From an uncultured Ruminococcus sp. (GTDB lineage Bacteria > Bacillota > Clostridia > Oscillospirales > Ruminococcaceae), in the NCBI GenBank assembly GCA_902783235.1, contig CACZQG010000170.1, positions 1 through 7,548 of the forward strand: DNA of 7,548 nucleotides, given 5' to 3'. The first letter of the stretch is position 1. Every line of letters starts with the position of its first letter. The translations under genes were made by a program, and so were the position numbers. Of this stretch, positions 4,121 to 7,548 are shown in pieces. The notes beneath the pieces are model-generated. The model was not told the DNA's origin. It saw only the letters and a list, made by a program, of their open reading frames with translations, and made no database searches.

Positions 4121-6202
4121 ATGTCAGATTTAGTGATTGTTGAGTCGCCTGCAAAGGCTAAAACAATAAAGAAATACCTTGGATCGGGTTATGAAGTCAT
4201 TGCTTCAATGGGTCATATAAGAGACCTTCCCAAGTCCAAGATGAGTATAGATTTTGAGAATAATTTTCAGCCTCAGTATGTGGAAATGAAGGGTAAGGAG
4301 GATGTTATCAAGGAGCTTAAAAAGCTGGCTAAAAAAAGCGACCACGTTTTCCTGGCTACCGACCCTGATAGAGAAGGTGAAGCTATATCATGGCATATAG
4401 CACAGATACTGGGACTGGATCTTAATGACAACAACAGGGTGGAGTTTAATGAGATCACCAAAACAGGCGTAAAGGCAGGTATGGATAATCCCCATAAAAT
4501 AGATATCGACCTGGTTAACGCTCAGCAGGCAAGACGTATCCTTGACAGGATAGTGGGATATAAGCTCAGCCCTTTTCTCTGGAAAAAGGTCAGGAGAGGT
4601 CTGTCAGCCGGCCGTGTACAGTCGGTGGCTGTAAGACTGATCGTTGACAGGGAAAGAGAGATAAAGGAATTTGTAGCAGAGGAATACTGGAGCATAGATG
4701 CACGTTTTTCCACACAGTCCAGCAGAAAGATATTTCCTGCAAAGCTTACCAAGGTAGACGGCAAGACTGCTTCCATTGCTGATAAGGAGCAGGCAGACCA
4801 GATACTTGCACGCCTTGATAATGCAGAATACAAGGTGACGGATGTGAAAAAACGTGTTACCAAAAAGCAGCCTGCCCCTCCCTTTATTACATCTACCCTC
4901 CAGCAGGAGGCTTCAAAGAGAATGGGCTTTCAGGCTAAAAGGACTATGAAGGCTGCACAGGAATTATACGAAGGTATCGAAATAGAAGGCATGGGTGCTG
5001 TGGGTCTTATCACTTATATGAGAACGGATAGTCTGAGAATATCCGATGAGGCAAAGGCAGCAGCAGCAGAATGTATCGAGAAGCTTTACGGTAAGGAATA
5101 TCTCCCGGCATCCCCCAGGGTATACAAATCAAAGAAGAATGCTCAGGATGCTCATGAAGCCATAAGACCTTCTATACCCGATCTCACTCCGGACAGAGTA
5201 AAGTCCAGTCTTACCACCGATCAGTTCAAGGTGTATAAGCTGGTATGGGAGAGATTTATTGCCAGTCAGATGGAAAATGCACTGCTGGATACAGTATCCG
5301 TAACTATAGATGCTAACGGATGCACCTTTAAATCCTCTGGATACTCGGTGAAATTCGACGGCTTTACAAAGGTATATGAGGAGAAAAAGGAATCCCCTGA
5401 TGAGGAAAACAATAAGATGCTCCCGCCTATAGAAAAGGATGATATACTGAAGCTTAAAGAAATACTGGGCAATCAGCATTTTACCGCTCCTCCTGCAAGA
5501 TATACCGAGGCTTCACTTATCAAGACTATGGAGGAAAACGGTATTGGCAGACCGAGTACCTATGCGCCTACCATAACCACCATACTTTCAAGGATGTATG
5601 CAGAGCGTGACGGCAAGCAGCTGAAGCCTACAGTACTGGGAGAGGTAATAACCGATCTTATGAAGGATCACTTCAAGTCTATAGTAGATGCCAAATTCAC
5701 CGCTAAAATGGAAAGCGATCTGGACAGAGTGGAAAGCGGTGAAAATGACTGGGTCAATACTCTTGATGTATTCTATAAGGATTTTGACAAGGTGCTTACC
5801 AAGGCTGAAAAGGCAATGGAGGGCAAAAGAGTCAAGGTGCCGGATGAGGAAACAGATGAGGTATGTGAAATATGCGGCAAGCCTATGGTAATAAAAATAG
5901 GCAGATTCGGCAGATTTCTGGCTTGCTCCGGATTCCCGGACTGCACCAATACTAAAAAGATAGTTGAACCCACAAAGGGCAATTGTCCTCTGTGCGGCAA
6001 GAAGATAATACTGAAAAAATCCAAAAAGGGCAGAAAATTCTACGGCTGTGAAGGCTATCCGGACTGTAACTTCATGACCTGGAATGTGCCTCAGGAGGAA
6101 AAATGTCCCAAGTGCGGCAGCAGCCTGTTCAAGAAGGGCGGCAAGAACGGCAAGTTCCTGTGTGAAAAGCCGGATTGCGGATATGAGAGGTCAATACTGT
6201 AA
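4121..6202 (+). CDS. topA: DNA topoisomerase I (type IA)
   Basis: Relaxes negative supercoils by transient cleavage of one strand through a 5'-phosphotyrosine. From ATG 4121 the protein has 693 residues, near the B. subtilis length. The TOPRIM domain starts at once with VIVESPAKAKT (catalytic-type Glu8) and carries DPDREGEA (Asp81, Asp83, Glu87, metal site). The active-site Tyr299 is in ITYMRTDS, with Arg301 beside it. HEAIRP (345-350) and GIGRPSTYA (474-482) are further type IA motifs. Three C-terminal C4 zinc ribbons have cysteines at 582/585/602/608, 622/625/643/649 and 662/665/681/686. AAGGA (4104-4108) lies 12 nt upstream. An in-frame ATG at 3992 with AAAGGA 5 nt before it would add 43 non-homologous residues and is less likely. 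trmFO overlaps the stop. Confidence 0.97.
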   Translation: MSDLVIVESPAKAKTIKKYLGSGYEVIASMGHIRDLPKSKMSIDFENNFQPQYVEMKGKEDVIKELKKLAKKSDHVFLATDPDREGEAISWHIAQILGLDLNDNNRVEFNEITKTGVKAGMDNPHKIDIDLVNAQQARRILDRIVGYKLSPFLWKKVRRGLSAGRVQSVAVRLIVDREREIKEFVAEEYWSIDARFSTQSSRKIFPAKLTKVDGKTASIADKEQADQILARLDNAEYKVTDVKKRVTKKQPAPPFITSTLQQEASKRMGFQAKRTMKAAQELYEGIEIEGMGAVGLITYMRTDSLRISDEAKAAAAECIEKLYGKEYLPASPRVYKSKKNAQDAHEAIRPSIPDLTPDRVKSSLTTDQFKVYKLVWERFIASQMENALLDTVSVTIDANGCTFKSSGYSVKFDGFTKVYEEKKESPDEENNKMLPPIEKDDILKLKEILGNQHFTAPPARYTEASLIKTMEENGIGRPSTYAPTITTILSRMYAERDGKQLKPTVLGEVITDLMKDHFKSIVDAKFTAKMESDLDRVESGENDWVNTLDVFYKDFDKVLTKAEKAMEGKRVKVPDEETDEVCEICGKPMVIKIGRFGRFLACSGFPDCTNTKKIVEPTKGNCPLCGKKIILKKSKKGRKFYGCEGYPDCNFMTWNVPQEEKCPKCGSSLFKKGGKNGKFLCEKPDCGYERSIL

Positions 6203-7524
6203 TGCCGGCTGTAAAGATTATCGGCGGCGGTCTGGCAGGATGTGAAGCAGCGTGGCAGCTTGCCGGGAGGGGTATTGAGTGTGTTATATATGAAATGAAG
6301 CCGGGGAGATTTTCACCTGCACACCACTATAAGGGACTGGCAGAGCTGGTATGCTCCAATTCTCTCAAGGCTGCACGGCATGAGTCGGCGGCAGGTCTGC
6401 TGAAAGAGGAAATGGAACGTCTGGGTTCGGTGATAATACCTACTGCCAGGGAAAATGCTGTTGAAGCCGGAGGGGCGCTGGCTGTGGACAGGGAAAAATT
6501 TTCCGACAGTGTGACAGAAAAGATCACCTCCCACCCTCTTATAAAAGTAATGGAAGAGGAAATCACCGAGATACCGGAGGGAAATGTTATAATTGCAACA
6601 GGTCCCCTGACAGCAGACGGATTAGCTGACAGCATCAGAAAAAAATGCGGTGATTATCTCAGCTTTTTTGATGCGGCTGCACCTATCGTCACATATGAAA
6701 GTCTGGATATGGATAAGGTGTTTTTTGCTGCCCGTTATGACAGGGGAGATGCGGATTATATCAATTGTCCCATGAACAAGGAGGAATATCTGACCTTTTA
6801 CAGTGAGCTTATAAAAGCCGAATCAGCACCCTTGAAGGAATTTGACAAAAGAGATTTCAAGGTGTATGAGGGCTGTATGCCTATAGAGGTACTGGCAAAA
6901 AGAGGAGAGGATACTATGCGGTTCGGTCCTTTAAAGCCGGTGGGACTTACTGACAAGAGAACAGGTAAACGCCCCTATGCTGTGGTACAGCTTCGCAAGG
7001 AAAACAAGGAGGGTACCCTTTATAATCTGGTGGGATTCCAGACAAATCTGAAATTCGGTGAGCAGAAAAGAGTGTTCTCCATGATACCCGGGCTGGAAAA
7101 GGGTGAATTTATGCGTTATGGTGTTATGCACCGCAATTCCTTTATAGACAGCCCACGGCTGCTCAACCCGGATTACAGCCTTAAAACGGATAACAGGATC
7201 TTTTTCGCAGGTCAGATAACCGGTGTGGAGGGATATATTGAGTCTGCCGCATCGGGCATTATGGCAGGGATAAATATGGCAGCCTTCATAAATGGCAGAA
7301 AGCCGCTTATACTGCCTGTGGATACCATGATCGGTGCCCTGACTCATTATATAAGCGGCGGCTGCGACGGAGAATTTCAGCCAATGGGATGTAATATGGG
7401 TATACTTCCCCAGCTGCCGTCAAGAATAAAGGATAAAAAGGAAAAGTACGGCAGATATGCGGACAGGGCGATGGAGTCCCTGGAAAGAACGCTGAAGGAA
7501 TATGAAGCCGGAGCTATAGCCTGA
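6202..7524 (+). CDS. trmFO: tRNA (uracil-54-C5)-methyltransferase TrmFO, folate/FAD-dependent
   Basis: TrmFO makes 5-methyluridine at position 54 in the T-loop of tRNA, using methylenetetrahydrofolate as carbon source and FADH2 as reductant. The 440-residue protein has the usual length. The FAD-binding Rossmann motif is at the start (VKIIGGGLAGCEAA, 4-17, then acidic E31). Cys51 in ELVCSNSLKAA and Cys225 in YEGCMPIEVLA correspond to the functionally important Cys53 and Cys226 of the B. subtilis enzyme. The C-terminal FAD segment FFAGQITGVEGYIESAASG is at 334-352. Its ATG shares one base with the topA stop (TAATG), and only a weak GAGAGG (6185-6190) lies upstream, so it probably depends on ribosomes finishing topA. 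The topA-trmFO pair is conserved in Firmicutes. Confidence 0.97.
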   Translation: MPAVKIIGGGLAGCEAAWQLAGRGIECVIYEMKPGRFSPAHHYKGLAELVCSNSLKAARHESAAGLLKEEMERLGSVIIPTARENAVEAGGALAVDREKFSDSVTEKITSHPLIKVMEEEITEIPEGNVIIATGPLTADGLADSIRKKCGDYLSFFDAAAPIVTYESLDMDKVFFAARYDRGDADYINCPMNKEEYLTFYSELIKAESAPLKEFDKRDFKVYEGCMPIEVLAKRGEDTMRFGPLKPVGLTDKRTGKRPYAVVQLRKENKEGTLYNLVGFQTNLKFGEQKRVFSMIPGLEKGEFMRYGVMHRNSFIDSPRLLNPDYSLKTDNRIFFAGQITGVEGYIESAASGIMAGINMAAFINGRKPLILPVDTMIGALTHYISGGCDGEFQPMGCNMGILPQLPSRIKDKKEKYGRYADRAMESLERTLKEYEAGAIA

Positions 7525-7526
7525 AA

Positions 7527-7548
7527 ATGACCGATGCTGCACTGACGG
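7527..7548 (+). CDS. Possible start of the next gene (partial)
   Basis: An ATG at 7527, two bases after the trmFO stop, opens MTDAALT and then runs off the window. GGAG (7510-7513) is 13 nt upstream, a rather long spacing. The tight packing of the operon makes another co-directional gene plausible, and in B. subtilis a xerC-type recombinase gene follows trmFO. Seven codons are too few to identify the product, and a start further right is equally possible. Confidence 0.3.

Noticed and set aside
1843..7347. Numerous open frames on the - strand inside the + strand genes
   Set aside because: All lie opposite strongly conserved genes, lack Shine-Dalgarno sites and encode low-complexity Ser/Leu/Phe-rich products typical of antisense shadows.

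Overview
The window reads as a chromosomal housekeeping segment of a low-to-mid-GC Firmicute, most likely a clostridial relative such as Ruminococcus or another Oscillospiraceae member. That placement is an inference from gene order, strong AAGGAGG-type ribosome binding sites with about 9-nt spacing, and protein sequence style. Every supported gene is on the + strand. I see no phage, CRISPR, toxin or other defence module, and no clearly novel multi-gene system. The most interesting material lies in the non-coding stretches.

Layout. (1) Positions 1-94 hold the last 16 codons of an upstream gene and a Rho-independent terminator. (2) Positions 95-364 are non-coding and carry two near-identical direct repeats about 117 bp apart. 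(3) Positions 365-1799 form the translation operon infC-rpmI-rplT. It has a perfect-consensus promoter, a leader of about 183 nt that can fold as antiterminator or terminator (probable L20 autoregulation), and a strong terminator. infC appears to start at a non-canonical AUA codon, which suggests a second, IF3-dependent layer of autoregulation. (4) Positions 1835-3837 hold a TrmH/SpoU-family rRNA 2'-O-methyltransferase gene overlapping dprA by 4 nt (ATGA). (5) Positions 3838-4120 are a highly structured non-coding stretch with several long, partly competing hairpins; its role is unknown. (6) Positions 4121-7524 hold topA overlapping trmFO by one base (TAATG). This continues the dprA-topA-trmFO order known from Bacillus and other Firmicutes. 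(7) A possible next gene begins at 7527 and runs off the window.

Function. The genes serve translation initiation (IF3), the 50S subunit (L35, L20), RNA modification (TrmH family, TrmFO), and DNA topology and uptake or recombination (TopA, DprA). The infC operon appears self-regulating: excess L20 would favour the leader terminator, and excess IF3 would reduce initiation at AUA. The RNA-fold claims come from base pairing read by eye; no energy calculation or database search was run.
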